Shown: positions 47,253-57,615, counted from the first letter of the stretch. The stretch: 64,000 nucleotides of DNA from an uncultured Cytophagales bacterium (GCA_938039675.1 CALHUI010000004.1:107129-171128), one strand, 5' to 3'. Numbers and translations are program-made. Notes: generated from the sequence alone by a model not told the origin.

Positions 47253-49619
47253 ATGAGATTTTGTATAAAAACATTGCTTTTGTTTTTGCTCATTGTAAGT
47301 GCCTCCCAAAGCCTGTATGCACAAGAAAAATTTACTATCAGCGGCTATGTACGAGACAGCAAAAGCGGTGAAGCGTTGATTGGTGTCAATATCGCCATCA
47401 AAGGAACAACCACCGGCACTACCACCAACCCCTATGGATTTTATTCGCTGACGCTGCCTAAAGGTATATATGACATTGTTTATACATCTATCGGCTATCA
47501 GGCTGTTATAAAAAATATAGCACTGACAACCAACCGCAAAGAAGACGTAGAACTAACAGAAGACAATGTAGAATTGCAGGAGGTAGTTGTAACCGCAGAA
47601 GCAGCCGATGCAGCGGTAAAAAACATGGAAATGAGCGTGAATAAGCTGGACATCAAGACTATTCAGCGCATTCCGGCATTTTTAGGAGAGGTAGATATTA
47701 TTCGCAGCATTCAGTTGTTGCCCGGGGTCAGCACTGTCGGTGAAGGAGCAACCGGCTTCAACGTGCGGGGCGGCAGCATAGACCAAAACCTTGTGCTAAT
47801 AGACGAAGCGCCTGTGTATAACTCTGCACATCTTTTTGGTTTTTTTTCTGTGTTTAACCCCGATGCAGTCAAAGATGTAAAGCTGATTAAAGGCGGTATC
47901 CCTTCGCCTTACGGAGGCAGGCTATCGTCTATTTTGGATGTGCGCACCAAAGAAGGCAACAACAAGCAGTTTGCCATGCAGGGCGGCATTGGAGCTATTT
48001 TCAGCCGCCTGACTTTGGAAGCGCCTATCATAAAAGACAAAGCCTCTTTTATTTTGGCAGGCCGTCGGTCTTACATTGACGTGCTGGCCAAACCCTTTCT
48101 GAACAACGACCTGCGCAACAGCCGTTTTTATTTTTATGACATGACTGCTAAGGTCAATTGGAAGGCCAACGACCGCAACAATTTCTATCTTTCGGGGTAT
48201 TTCGGGCGCGATGTTTTCGGCAGCGGGTTCGATTTCAACTGGGGTAATGCTACAACCACTTTCCGATGGAATCATCTCTACTCCAACCGTTTATTTATGA
48301 ACCTGACGGCGTTTTACAGCAATTACGACTACCTGATTGGCTTCCGCGATTCGGGCGTTCAAGGCTCCCGATTTGACTGGCGCTCCAATATTATCAACTA
48401 CAGCCTTAAACCCGATTTGACCTATTACCTGAATGCCAATAACACCCTGAAATTTGGCCTGCAAACGATTCTATACGATTTCCGCCCCGGAAAAGCGATT
48501 ATCAGCAGCGCAGACCGCACCAGCGACATCAGCTTAGACAGCAAATACGCGCTTGAATCGGGTATTTATTTTGACAACGAACAGAAGTTAAGTGAAAAAC
48601 TCACCATTCAATATGGTTTCCGCTATTCTATGTTTAACTATATGGGGCGCGGCGAAGCCTATTATTTTGGGGAGGCGCCTCCCAATACTCGCCGCTTGCC
48701 CGTGGAGGTACGAAATTTCGGGCAGTTTGAAACCATTCAGCAATATGGCAACATAGAACCACGCTTTTCCATGAATCTGGGGCTTTCTCCGACAAGTTCG
48801 TTGAAAGCAAGCTATAATCGCACGGCGCAGTATATACACTTGGTATCCAATACGGCAGCATCCACGCCGCTTGATGTGTGGACACCCAGCACGAATAATA
48901 TCCGACCGCAATTAGCCGACCAAGTAGCTCTGGGCTATTTCCGCAACTTCAAGGACAACATGTTAGAAACTTCGGTAGAAGTGTATTACAAATCGCTGCA
49001 AAATCAGTTGGACTATATTGACAATGCAGACCTGTTGCTCAATAAGTTCATTGAGGGCGACTTAGTACAAGGCATTGGCAGAGCATACGGCGCGGAGTTT
49101 TATGTGCGCAAAACCAAAGGACAACTCACCGGATGGGTTAGCTACACGCTCGCCAATTCGGAGCGCAAAGTGGAGGGTATCAACAGCAACCAATGGTTTC
49201 CCAATCGGTTTGACCGCCGACACAACGGCAATATTTCTGTAGCCTATGAGCGGAATAAATACTGGCAATTTGCTGCAAATTTTGTTTTCCAAACGGGTAC
49301 GCCCGTAACTTTTCCGACAGGGCGCTACGAAGTACAGGGGTTAATTATTCCGCACAATGTAGATAACAGCCGCAACAACGTACGCATTGCACCCTATCAT
49401 CGCTTAGATTTGTCCGTTACCAAATATAACAAGAAGAAAAAGCCTGAACAGCGTTGGGAGAGCTACTGGGTTTTTTCTGTATATAATGCCTACAACCGCC
49501 GAAATCCGTTTGCTATTTACTTCCGCCAAAATCCTGACACACCGATAAATACAGAAGCAATTCGATTTTCTGTCGTAGGTTCATTTGTACCGGCTGTTTC
49601 TTACAATTTTAAGTACTGA
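47253..49619 (+). CDS. TonB-dependent receptor with CarboxypepD_reg domain
   Basis: 788 residues from ATG 47253, signal ending 'SQSLYAQ'. Order: carboxypeptidase-regulatory-like beta domain (about 25-105, 'SGYVRDSKSGEALIGVNIAI'), plug domain ('IIRSIQLLPGVSTVGEGATG', 'FNVRGGSIDQNLVLIDEAPV') and a 22-strand barrel to the terminal 'AVSYNFKY'. It imports an unknown ligand across the outer membrane. It is not a SusC type and no SusD follows. Receptors with this plug sequence often have a DUF4249 lipoprotein gene downstream (from memory); none is present here. A hairpin follows, then a convergent gene. Confidence 0.93.
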   Translation: MRFCIKTLLLFLLIVSASQSLYAQEKFTISGYVRDSKSGEALIGVNIAIKGTTTGTTTNPYGFYSLTLPKGIYDIVYTSIGYQAVIKNIALTTNRKEDVELTEDNVELQEVVVTAEAADAAVKNMEMSVNKLDIKTIQRIPAFLGEVDIIRSIQLLPGVSTVGEGATGFNVRGGSIDQNLVLIDEAPVYNSAHLFGFFSVFNPDAVKDVKLIKGGIPSPYGGRLSSILDVRTKEGNNKQFAMQGGIGAIFSRLTLEAPIIKDKASFILAGRRSYIDVLAKPFLNNDLRNSRFYFYDMTAKVNWKANDRNNFYLSGYFGRDVFGSGFDFNWGNATTTFRWNHLYSNRLFMNLTAFYSNYDYLIGFRDSGVQGSRFDWRSNIINYSLKPDLTYYLNANNTLKFGLQTILYDFRPGKAIISSADRTSDISLDSKYALESGIYFDNEQKLSEKLTIQYGFRYSMFNYMGRGEAYYFGEAPPNTRRLPVEVRNFGQFETIQQYGNIEPRFSMNLGLSPTSSLKASYNRTAQYIHLVSNTAASTPLDVWTPSTNNIRPQLADQVALGYFRNFKDNMLETSVEVYYKSLQNQLDYIDNADLLLNKFIEGDLVQGIGRAYGAEFYVRKTKGQLTGWVSYTLANSERKVEGINSNQWFPNRFDRRHNGNISVAYERNKYWQFAANFVFQTGTPVTFPTGRYEVQGLIIPHNVDNSRNNVRIAPYHRLDLSVTKYNKKKKPEQRWESYWVFSVYNAYNRRNPFAIYFRQNPDTPINTEAIRFSVVGSFVPAVSYNFKY

Positions 49620-49687
49620 TGTTGGGGGAACTCCGGGAGTACAGATTTTAGTGGGATATCAGAACGCTGATTGTTTTAATGATGAAT

Positions 49688-49720
49688 AAGCCCAACGGGT
49701 TTCCAAAAACCGTCGGGCTT
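49688..49720. terminator. Hairpin between convergent genes
   Basis: Inverted repeat AAGCCCAACGG / CCGTCGGGCTT with one mismatch and an 11-base loop. It sits between the receptor stop (49619) and the BNR protein stop (49742). No T-tract follows on the plus strand, so it is a plausible but weak bidirectional terminator. Confidence 0.5.
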
Positions 49721-49741
49721 AAATCTGCTGTTCGCGCCTGA

Positions 49742-52700
49742 TTAGTCCTTTTCGTGCGGTTCGGCGGAAGGCTCGCCGCGACGACCGCCGCCACTGCGCG
49801 GAGCTTCTACTCTGAGCGTTTGTTTTTCTACCGATTCACCGGCGTGAACTTCAACGGTATATTCACCCACCGGCAGGTAGTATTTGCCGTTGCCCGCTGC
49901 ACTGATTTTAATTTCTTGGTCATCTTTGGCTTTTGCCTGCATTTCCTTCTGCAAGTCTGCAACGGCTTTTTCATTCATGGTCAAATCATAGTGCACGATA
50001 TTAATGCCGGCCTCACTTTCGTCTGTCATTTCATGCAGCACTACGCCACCTGCCGACAGAATGCGAATGTTGCTGATAGCGCTTTTAATCGTATAATTGA
50101 GATAGAAAACAATTTGCCGCTCAGGTGAAATCGCTTCGGCAAAGTTACGCGGCCGCCCCCATGCCTCCGATGCAGTAATAGCCTGTACGGGGAACAAGTG
50201 CAAGGCTTTTGTTATCATCTGCTGGTCTATCTGCTGGATATGCTGTACGTCGGCGATGAAAATAGAGCGTCCATGCGTACCTACAACCAGTTGTTTGTCG
50301 CGAGGATGGATGCGTAGGTCATGTACGGCAACAGCAGGCAGCCCGTTGCTCATGGCAGCAAACGAAACACCGCGGTCAAAGGAAATATACACACCATTAT
50401 CAGTACCTACATACAAAATCTGGTCATTGACGGGGTCTTCCCGCACTACATTGATAGGTTCAGCGGGCAAATTGCTGCCTAACCGTGTCCACGTCTGTCC
50501 GTAGTCTTCCGACACGTACAAATACGGGTCAAAATGGTCATAGCGGTAGCCATTGAGCGACACAAACACCCGACCTTCGGCATGGTGTGAGGCTATTACG
50601 CGACTTACCCAGAGTTTTTGCGGTAATTTGTCCGAAATGCGTGTCCATGTATAACCGCCGTCTTTGGAAACATGTACCAAACCATCATCAGAGCCGGTGT
50701 AAAGCAACCCAAAACGGCGGGGCGACTCATCAATGGTTGTCAGTGTGCCGTAAGGTACGTTGCCTTTAATACCGCCTGCGGTTAGGTCGCCGGAGAGTGT
50801 TTGCATGGTTTCGCCTTTGTCTAATGAACGGTGGAAGCGGTGCGAACCCATATATAAAACGTCTTGATTGTGGCGGGAAAGGTGAATAGGCGTTTGCCAG
50901 TTCCATCGGTAAGGCATTTCGCCTAAATCGTGGCGCGGCGTAATAAATTTGCGCTCGCCCGTTTTGGTATTAATGCGGAAATAATTACCAAACTGAAAAC
51001 CTGTGTAAACCGTTGCATTGTCGCGTGTGTCAATCTCTACCTGCATACCATCGCCGCCTATCAGCATCTGATACGGATAGCGGCCTGTATCTTGCCAGTC
51101 TAAACTGTGGCGGTAAGTACTTGGGCCGTACCAAACACCGTTATCCTGCAAACCACCGTAAACATTGAAAGGCTGTGCCATATCCATATTAATGGCATAA
51201 AACTGTCCCACAGGAACGTTATTCATTTTTTGCCATGTTTGGCCATCGTTATAGCTGATGTTGATACCGCCGTCGTTGCCCAAAATCATGTGCCCGGGAC
51301 GGTTGGGATTCAACCAGAGAGCATGGTGGTCGGCATGAACATTATCGCTGTTTATTGCTTTCCAAGTTTTGCCGCCGTCTTCCGACTTAATTACAGGCAC
51401 ACCCATGGTATAGATTTTATCGGGGTTTTTGCTGTCTATGCGAATCTGGCCGAAATAATAGCCGTAGGTAAACACAAGGCCGTCTAAGGGTTTGTCATGC
51501 GTTTTGCGCCATGTTTTACCACCGTCGTCCGAACGATACACTTCTGCACCCTTTACTTCAATTTCAAATAAATCGTCGTTGGCATTAATAAAATCAGCAA
51601 GTGCCTTTACGGGATATTTTTTATTGGCAATGTCTTGTTTAACCGATTTGGGCGTATATTTGGAAGGGATGCCGTAGCGCTCAAAGTAGGCTTGCAGGTC
51701 TTCATCGGGCAGTTTGACAAATTCCTCTGCCGTCATGGTGCGAAAGGCAGAAGGTTTGATAACTTCTTTGCCCGTCGGTTTCTCGGCAGGGCGGCTGTCC
51801 TGATTGTCTAGAACGGCATAAATAATATTCGGATTGCCTGCAAAAACATCCAAGCCAATACGCCCTGTACCGTCGGTGTTGGGAAAGCCGCTGCCGTCGG
51901 TATTGAGCTTCGTCCAAGTTGCGCCGCCGTCGGTGCTTTTGTAAATGCCCGAACCTTTGCCGGAGCCTTTAAAGTCCCATGCTTGGCGGCTGCGCTCCCA
52001 CATGGCAGCGTAAAGTACTTGTGGATTGGTTGGGTCTATCACTAAATCAATAGCCCCTGTGTTATTGTCCACGAACAGTGTTTGCTGCCATGTTTTGCCG
52101 CCGTCGGTGGTTTTGTAAATACCTCTGTCGGGGTTAGGCGAATACAGATGCCCCAAAGCAGCTACCCACACCGTATTCGGGTCGGTTGGGTGCAAAACAA
52201 TGCGCCCGATGTGCTGCGATTCTTCCAATCCTAAATGTTCCCATGTTTTACCGCCGTTGGTGCTTTTGTATATGCCTGTGCCGGCGTAGGAAGAACGACT
52301 GGAATTGTTTTCGCCTGTACCCACCCATATAACGGCTGGTGTCGTGCCCTGCCACTGTACGGCAATATCGCCAATGGTCATGCTCGCCTGTGTATCAAAA
52401 ACAGGGGTCATCTGTGTGCCATTGGAGGTTGTATGCCACAGCCCACCCGAAGCGTAAGCAACTAAAAACTGTGATGGGTCTGCCAGACAAACATCTATAT
52501 CGGTTACGCGTCCGCTCATCACCGTTGGGCCTATGCTTTTAAAAGGCACATTGGCAACAATAGAACTTTCCTGCAACTGATGGCGAAGTTTGAAGGCTTC
52601 CATGCGGCGAGCTGCCGGAGTAGGCACGGGTGTTGCTGAAGCATTATTTTGTGGTTTCCGCTGTGCCACAGCAGGTGCATAGCCCGCCATGAACAACGAT

Positions 52701-52747
52701 GCGCCTAACAAACCGCGCAAGAGTGATTTACGGTAAAAAGGTGTCAT
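49742..52747 (-). CDS. Large secreted BNR-repeat (VPS10/sortilin-like) protein
   Basis: 1001 residues from ATG 52747, giving signal '...GYAPAVAQ'. Two Asp-box beta-propellers: repeated 'DGGKTW' motifs ('STNGGKTWEHLG', 'KTTDGGKTWQQTLF', 'STDGGATWTKL', 'RSDDGGKTWRK', 'KSEDGGKTWKAI', 'SKDGGYTWTRI', 'SEDYGQTWTRLG'). A short beta domain follows ('YYLPVGEYTVEV') and a charged tail. Such proteins are annotated as glycosyl hydrolases or WD40/YVTN/BNR-like. No catalytic residues can be assigned and many act as scaffolds. The tail ends 'EPHEKD' and shows no obvious type IX CTD. Confidence 0.88.
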   Translation of the reverse strand: MTPFYRKSLLRGLLGASLFMAGYAPAVAQRKPQNNASATPVPTPAARRMEAFKLRHQLQESSIVANVPFKSIGPTVMSGRVTDIDVCLADPSQFLVAYASGGLWHTTSNGTQMTPVFDTQASMTIGDIAVQWQGTTPAVIWVGTGENNSSRSSYAGTGIYKSTNGGKTWEHLGLEESQHIGRIVLHPTDPNTVWVAALGHLYSPNPDRGIYKTTDGGKTWQQTLFVDNNTGAIDLVIDPTNPQVLYAAMWERSRQAWDFKGSGKGSGIYKSTDGGATWTKLNTDGSGFPNTDGTGRIGLDVFAGNPNIIYAVLDNQDSRPAEKPTGKEVIKPSAFRTMTAEEFVKLPDEDLQAYFERYGIPSKYTPKSVKQDIANKKYPVKALADFINANDDLFEIEVKGAEVYRSDDGGKTWRKTHDKPLDGLVFTYGYYFGQIRIDSKNPDKIYTMGVPVIKSEDGGKTWKAINSDNVHADHHALWLNPNRPGHMILGNDGGINISYNDGQTWQKMNNVPVGQFYAINMDMAQPFNVYGGLQDNGVWYGPSTYRHSLDWQDTGRYPYQMLIGGDGMQVEIDTRDNATVYTGFQFGNYFRINTKTGERKFITPRHDLGEMPYRWNWQTPIHLSRHNQDVLYMGSHRFHRSLDKGETMQTLSGDLTAGGIKGNVPYGTLTTIDESPRRFGLLYTGSDDGLVHVSKDGGYTWTRISDKLPQKLWVSRVIASHHAEGRVFVSLNGYRYDHFDPYLYVSEDYGQTWTRLGSNLPAEPINVVREDPVNDQILYVGTDNGVYISFDRGVSFAAMSNGLPAVAVHDLRIHPRDKQLVVGTHGRSIFIADVQHIQQIDQQMITKALHLFPVQAITASEAWGRPRNFAEAISPERQIVFYLNYTIKSAISNIRILSAGGVVLHEMTDESEAGINIVHYDLTMNEKAVADLQKEMQAKAKDDQEIKISAAGNGKYYLPVGEYTVEVHAGESVEKQTLRVEAPRSGGGRRGEPSAEPHEKD

Positions 52748-53422
52748 CGCAAAGTGTTTTAGTGCTTGTGTAAATATCTGAATTTGAACCTTAAAATACA
52801 CTTTCAAGCCTTGATGTGCAAAAGTTTATGCAATTTTGCAGTAATATTAATGCAAATTTGTTATTGATTATCAGCGAATTACTTAATTTTATCCGGTAAT
52901 ATTAGTCAATTCGGATGGCTATGTAAGCATTTTTTAAAAATCTCAAAAATGAGAAGAAAATCAAAGTTGCTGCGAGCTTAGTGCTTATATGCACTGCCGC
53001 AAGTTTAATGCTGTTAGCCAAAATCAGGTAATCCTTACGTCAAAAAACAACCTGTTTTTATCAATCTCAAAGAGGTGCTTTTCTTGGTTTTAACTATAAA
53101 ATTTTCGGGTTTGGGGTTTCAAAGATGAGCGACCGTAGAATTAATCGTCTGATATGCAATGCACAACAACTCATAAAAGCCTGAGGGAAAATCGTTGGGT
53201 GGAATTTGAAAGAAAAATTCATCAAACATTGGCAGGTTAAACAAAAACTACCGGCACTTGTTGTACGATTGTTTTCGTCAATTAAATCAGAAGCAAAATA
53301 CAGTAGAAGAAGCAAGGAGAGAGAGTAGAAAATTTTCATAAACTTTTTAATCGTGCTTATGTATGGCACATTAGAGTTAAAATCGTTGATAACACTACAT
53401 TGAAGAATCATTAGCGATTATT
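52748..53422. other. AT-rich gene-free stretch
   Basis: About 675 bases. The only frame with any appeal is a minus-strand one (53339 to 53094) that begins with a signal-peptide-like 'MKIFYSLSLLLLLYFASDL'; the rest is unlike any protein known to me. Given the pseudogene next door it may be a truncated remnant. The left end should hold the promoter of the BNR gene. No repeats or RNA genes recognised. Confidence 0.5.
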
Positions 53423-54824
53423 TTACTTCGCTTGCAAAACTCTCATGATTGTGTACAAGGAATTATCGACCTGTTTTTCAAACAAATCGCGCTGCGGGAA
53501 TATTTGCACCGCCGACAGTATGCGCTCCATTTCGGACAGTACTTCAAAACTAAAATAAGGGCCACACCACGAACTCTGGTTAGTAAGCAACACCCACGTG
53601 ATGCCATCGCTGCGACGACAGATAACGGCATGAGTGCCTCCGAAATAGCCGGTGCGCACCCACTCCTGTGGGTTACAATAGCGCCAACCGATTTCAAGGC
53701 AGCGGGTGCTTTCCTGTGCCAAATTACCCAAATTACAGGTCATTTCGCGGATGCTTTCCTGCGACAAAATATCGGGAACAGTTGCCATGCCATCCAATGA
53801 AAGGGTGAGCCGCAAAAGTTCTACGGATGAGGCAATCCAGCCGCCCGCCGCACCGAGCATTTTAACGTCTGTTCCGCCGTAGGGGCGCACAACTTTGTTG
53901 CCGCTGCCGCTGATATCGGGTTTCAGCGATGCGCCCAAGTGGTCGTAATAGGTTACTTCGTTGGGCAGTTGTTCTTCGTAGCGGTTGTTACCGATTTGCA
54001 TCTGCCGAATGCCCAAAGGCGCTAACAAATTCTCCTGCACATAGCGCTTATAACTTTGCCCGCTTACCTTCTCAATGACACGCCCCAGCAGGCAGTAGCC
54101 AAAGTTTGAATAGTCAAAAAACTCGCCCGGCTCAGCCGGCATTTTTTGCGACAGCATGAATCAGATAATCAAGTCCAAATCAATCGGCGGTTTTGTTCGC
54201 ATGCAGGCGGCAACTTCTAACGGAATAAACATCGGGTCGGCACGGAAAGCATTTTTCCAACCCCCTGTGTGTTGCAGCAAATGCCTGATTTCCATCTGAT
54301 ACACTCGCTTATCTTTGGCGTTCAAATAAAGACTGTCGGAAAGGATACCCGATGCTCCAAAAACTTTATCGGTCAGTTTCAGTTTGCCTTGCTCCGCCAT
54401 TTGCATAATGGCAGCGGCAGTAATCAGTTTAGACACACTCGCTATTCGGAAACGATGCTGCGGAGTCATGGCCTCCCGCTTTTCCTGATTGGCATAGCCA
54501 AACCCCTTAACATACACCAGCCGCCCATCTTTGGCAATTGCCAGCGAAAGTCCGCCAATTAGCCACTTTACGCGAAATTTTTCAACAGCGCTGTCTATTA
54601 CATGCAGCGTGAGCGTATCGGAGTTGTTATTTTGCAGCGGCGTTTGCGGGGGAACAATGCGGAAATGCGGCTTTTCTGCTTCCGCATGGCCGATAACTTT
54701 TTTTTTCAGACGATGGTGAATGGGAGCAACTTACAACAGTCAGCGAAAATAAAACCACCGTGGCTATTCCAATTATTGCCCGACTTAGCGTAACTTTACG
54801 TGCTGCCTGTTTTTTCACTCTCAC
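53423..54824 (-). pseudogene. Serine hydrolase (class C beta-lactamase family) lipoprotein, broken
   Basis: Read from 54824: lipoprotein signal ('IATVVLFSLTVVSC'), then 'SHSPSSEKK' and a break at a run of nine A (54698-54706, T on the plus strand); eight A would restore frame. The next part carries the SxxK motif in 'RIASVSKLITAAAIM' and stops at an in-frame TGA (54161-54163). The same frame resumes with 'MLSQKMPAEPGEFFDYSNFG' (Tyr-x-Asn motif) and ends at 53423. The fold is that of beta-lactamase class C/EstB esterases. Two lesions only, so decay is recent or one lesion is a sequencing artefact. Confidence 0.85.
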
Positions 54825-54859
54825 TTTGTTGTTTTTTTTATAATTACCATTAAACCATC

Positions 54860-55270
54860 ATGACCGATGAACAAATTGACGCGCTGGCAATGCGTTGCAA
54901 AGCCTGTGAGCAAATAGCCGAAAATGAATTTTTGCCCTTGTTTTGTCATCTGTGCCTCAGTAAAGAGACGGAATTACTGTCAAAAGAAAATCATTTGCCG
55001 CAACACAGCTATATTGACATTCCTTTTTTTGCACCGTTACCCTCGCAGCTCAAAGAACAGTTTGTTCTGATGCTTTGGCTGATTTATGAAAACAAAGATT
55101 GCACAATAGCCACATGGCATGGTGTTTTTTCCGTTACACGCACACAACTTGGCGCCACACTGGCTGAAAAATTCACCAACTATGCGCGAACAATTCTGCC
55201 GCAATTTGAGCGAATAAAAGACCTAATCTGCGCCAAAGTTCCGGTAACAAGTTTTAAAACTCTTCCATAA
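54860..55270 (+). CDS. Small protein of unknown function
   Basis: 136 residues, no family recognised. N-terminal helix with Cys pairs ('MRCKACEQ', 'LFCHLCLS') that could suggest a metal site, though spacing (C-x2-C twice) is loose and no further ligands are obvious. The middle has one hydrophobic helix ('KEQFVLMLWLIYENKDC'). No signal peptide. It is divergent from the broken serine hydrolase and its 3' end overlaps rnr by 17 bases. Confidence 0.6.
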   Translation: MTDEQIDALAMRCKACEQIAENEFLPLFCHLCLSKETELLSKENHLPQHSYIDIPFFAPLPSQLKEQFVLMLWLIYENKDCTIATWHGVFSVTRTQLGATLAEKFTNYARTILPQFERIKDLICAKVPVTSFKTLP

Positions 55271-57440
55271 AAAAGTCAATGGTGCGCTTTTCAAGGTTAG
55301 TGGCTTTGATGCGCACCTGCACTTGGTCACCTAAACGAATCGTGCGGCCGTACCTCCTGCCGACTGCACAGTAGTTTTTTGTATCGTGCTCATAGCAGTC
55401 GCCCGGAATATCACTCAAGCGTACCATGCCTTCGCATCGGGTGTCGGTAAGTTCTACGTAAACCCCCCATTCGGTAACGCCCGTAACTACGCCCGTAAGC
55501 AGTTTGCCGCGCAACTGCCCGGCTTTTTGCAGGTCTTGGATGAGTTCTACCTGTTTGTACTTGATGCTGGCACGCTCGGCATCTGCAGCGCGTTTCTCCA
55601 TGTTGCTGCTGTGCTTGCAGCGCTCCTCATAATCTGTGCGATTGACAGGCTCGCCACCGTCCAGATAGTGTTGCAACAGGCGATGTACCATCATATCAGG
55701 ATAGCGCCTGATGGGCGAGGTAAAATGCGAATAGTGTTTAAATGCCAACCCGAAGTGTGGCAACGGGTCGGTGGTGTACTTGGCCTTTGCCATTGTGCGA
55801 ATGGCCAAATGTTGCAGCACGTTTTGTTCAGGTCTACCCGCAACCAGCAACGAAAGCTCGTTCAACGATTTAGCAAGTTCTTTATCACCAATTTTGATGC
55901 TGTACCCAAACTGTTTGGCAAAATTGACTAAGTTCTCTATTTTTTCCTTATCGGGCTTGTCGTGGGTGCGATACACCATAACGTTGCGGTCTTTGCCCTT
56001 CCGCATCTGATAGACAAACTCGGCAACTTGCTTGTTGGCAAGCAGCATAAACTCCTCGATGAGTTTATGCGCATCTTTGCGTACTTTGGTAAAAATTTCA
56101 ACAGGCTTTTTCCGTTCGTCTAAGCGGAATTTCACCTCTGTTGTTTCAAACAAAATAGCACCGGCTTGCACCCGCTTGCGCTGAAACAGCTTAGCAAGTT
56201 TGTTCAAGGTCAGAATTTCTTCGGCAAAGTCGCCCTGACCGGTTTCTATTACCTGCTGTGCTTCTTCGTAGGTAAAACGGCGCTGCGAGTAAATAACCGT
56301 TCTGCCGAACCACTCACTCACGATTCGTCCGCGCTCCGTAATTTCAAAAACGGCAGAAAAAGTGAGTTTTTCTTCATTGGGGCGCAGCGAACAAAGTTTA
56401 TTGGACAACTTTTCGGGCAACATAGGCACACATCTGTCCACTAAGTAAACCGATGTGGCACGGCGATACGCCTCTCGTTCAATGAGCGTTCCCGGAAGTA
56501 CGTAGTGCGTAACATCGGCTATGTGTACACCTATTTCGTAATTGCCGTTTTCCAACTTGCGAAACGACAGCGCATCATCAAAATCCTGTGCATCTTCGGG
56601 GTCAATGGTAAAGGTTGGCACGCCTCTGAAATCGCGGCGTTTGGCAATTTCTTTGGCATGGATAACCTCGCTGATTTGCTCGGCCTCTGCTATTACCTCT
56701 TCGGGAAACTCCATCGGCAAGTCATACTCTGCCATAATAGAGAGCATCTCGGTTTCATGCTCGCCTGCCCTGCCCAACACTTTGGTAACAATACCGAAGG
56801 GGTTTTTCCCTGCTTCGTCCCAGCCGGTGATGGCAGCAACGACCTTTTCGCCGTGCTTTGCGCCTTTGGTATTGCTCAGGCGAACGAATATGTCGTGATA
56901 CATTTTCCGCTTATCGGGGATGACAAAAGCAAAACGCGGGGAGAGTTCGATGACACCCACAAAATCGGAGCGAAAGCGCTGTACTATTTCTACGATTTCA
57001 CCTTCGGGGCGGTCGCTTTGGTTGTAGCAGTGAATTCGCACACGCACCGTATCGCCGTCGAGAGCAGTTCCGGCATGGCGGCGACTGACGCGGATGTCAG
57101 GAAAACTGCCATCTTCGCTGACTACAAACAGAAATTCAGGATTTACATAATCTACCCTGCCCGTCAGTATTTCTTTTTCCTGTACCCCCTTCTTGGTCAG
57201 ATAAACCACTTGCCCGTTGCGCTGTAAAATCTCTTTGCGCACCAGCGAGTCAATCATGGCCTCCACCACTGCACGCGCTTGCAAATCTTGAGCATGTAGT
57301 TTCTTAAAAATTTGTTTGATGGTATAGGTGACATTTCTGGAACGCTCAAATAAATCGATAATTTGGTGTTGCAGTTGGCGAGAATCGTATTTGTGCGCCT
57401 TGAATTTATTTTTCTTTGCTTTGGGTTTTTGCTTCTTCAT
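55254..57440 (-). CDS. rnr: Ribonuclease R
   Basis: 728 residues from ATG 57440 ('MKKQKPKAKKNKFKA'); the open frame runs 16 codons further but this start is typical. Order: N-terminal helix-turn-helix and cold-shock domains, RNB catalytic domain ('GVPTFTIDPEDAQDFDDALS', with its acidic metal ligands), and a C-terminal S1 domain ('VTGVTEWGVYVELTDTRCEG'). 3'-5' exoribonuclease for structured RNA and rRNA quality control. It lies just upstream, divergently, of tRNA-Arg. Confidence 0.96.
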   Translation of the reverse strand: MKKQKPKAKKNKFKAHKYDSRQLQHQIIDLFERSRNVTYTIKQIFKKLHAQDLQARAVVEAMIDSLVRKEILQRNGQVVYLTKKGVQEKEILTGRVDYVNPEFLFVVSEDGSFPDIRVSRRHAGTALDGDTVRVRIHCYNQSDRPEGEIVEIVQRFRSDFVGVIELSPRFAFVIPDKRKMYHDIFVRLSNTKGAKHGEKVVAAITGWDEAGKNPFGIVTKVLGRAGEHETEMLSIMAEYDLPMEFPEEVIAEAEQISEVIHAKEIAKRRDFRGVPTFTIDPEDAQDFDDALSFRKLENGNYEIGVHIADVTHYVLPGTLIEREAYRRATSVYLVDRCVPMLPEKLSNKLCSLRPNEEKLTFSAVFEITERGRIVSEWFGRTVIYSQRRFTYEEAQQVIETGQGDFAEEILTLNKLAKLFQRKRVQAGAILFETTEVKFRLDERKKPVEIFTKVRKDAHKLIEEFMLLANKQVAEFVYQMRKGKDRNVMVYRTHDKPDKEKIENLVNFAKQFGYSIKIGDKELAKSLNELSLLVAGRPEQNVLQHLAIRTMAKAKYTTDPLPHFGLAFKHYSHFTSPIRRYPDMMVHRLLQHYLDGGEPVNRTDYEERCKHSSNMEKRAADAERASIKYKQVELIQDLQKAGQLRGKLLTGVVTGVTEWGVYVELTDTRCEGMVRLSDIPGDCYEHDTKNYCAVGRRYGRTIRLGDQVQVRIKATNLEKRTIDFFMEEF

Positions 57441-57506
57441 ATATGACAAATGGGCGGATATGTCAGCTGCCGTTGTAGATGCGGGCAACCATACGCCTCT
57501 TGAATT

Positions 57507-57536
57507 TTTAAATATAGCACAATTTCAATAACTTTG
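57507..57536 (+). promoter_or_regulatory. Promoter of tRNA-Arg
   Basis: TTTA at 57507-57510 (3 of 4), 18-base spacer, TAACTTTG at 57529-57536 matching the -7 consensus. The tRNA starts seven bases later, as expected for a transcription start. Confidence 0.6.
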
Positions 57537-57543
57537 CTTCATT

Positions 57544-57615
57544 GACCCCGTAGTTCAACGGATAGAATAGAAGTTTCCTAAACTTTTGATATGGGTTCGA
57601 TTCCCGTCGGGGTCA
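57544..57615 (+). tRNA. tRNA-Arg (anticodon CCT)
   Basis: A 72-base cloverleaf. The acceptor GACCCCG pairs with CGGGGTC, the anticodon loop is TTCCTAA with CCT at 34-36 (decodes AGG), and the T arm surrounds TTCGATT. Discriminator A, CCA not encoded. Confidence 0.93.

Noticed and set aside
53094..53339. A minus-strand frame with a signal-peptide-like N-terminus
   Set aside because: The rest is unlike any protein and has no conserved segment; noted as a possible remnant only.
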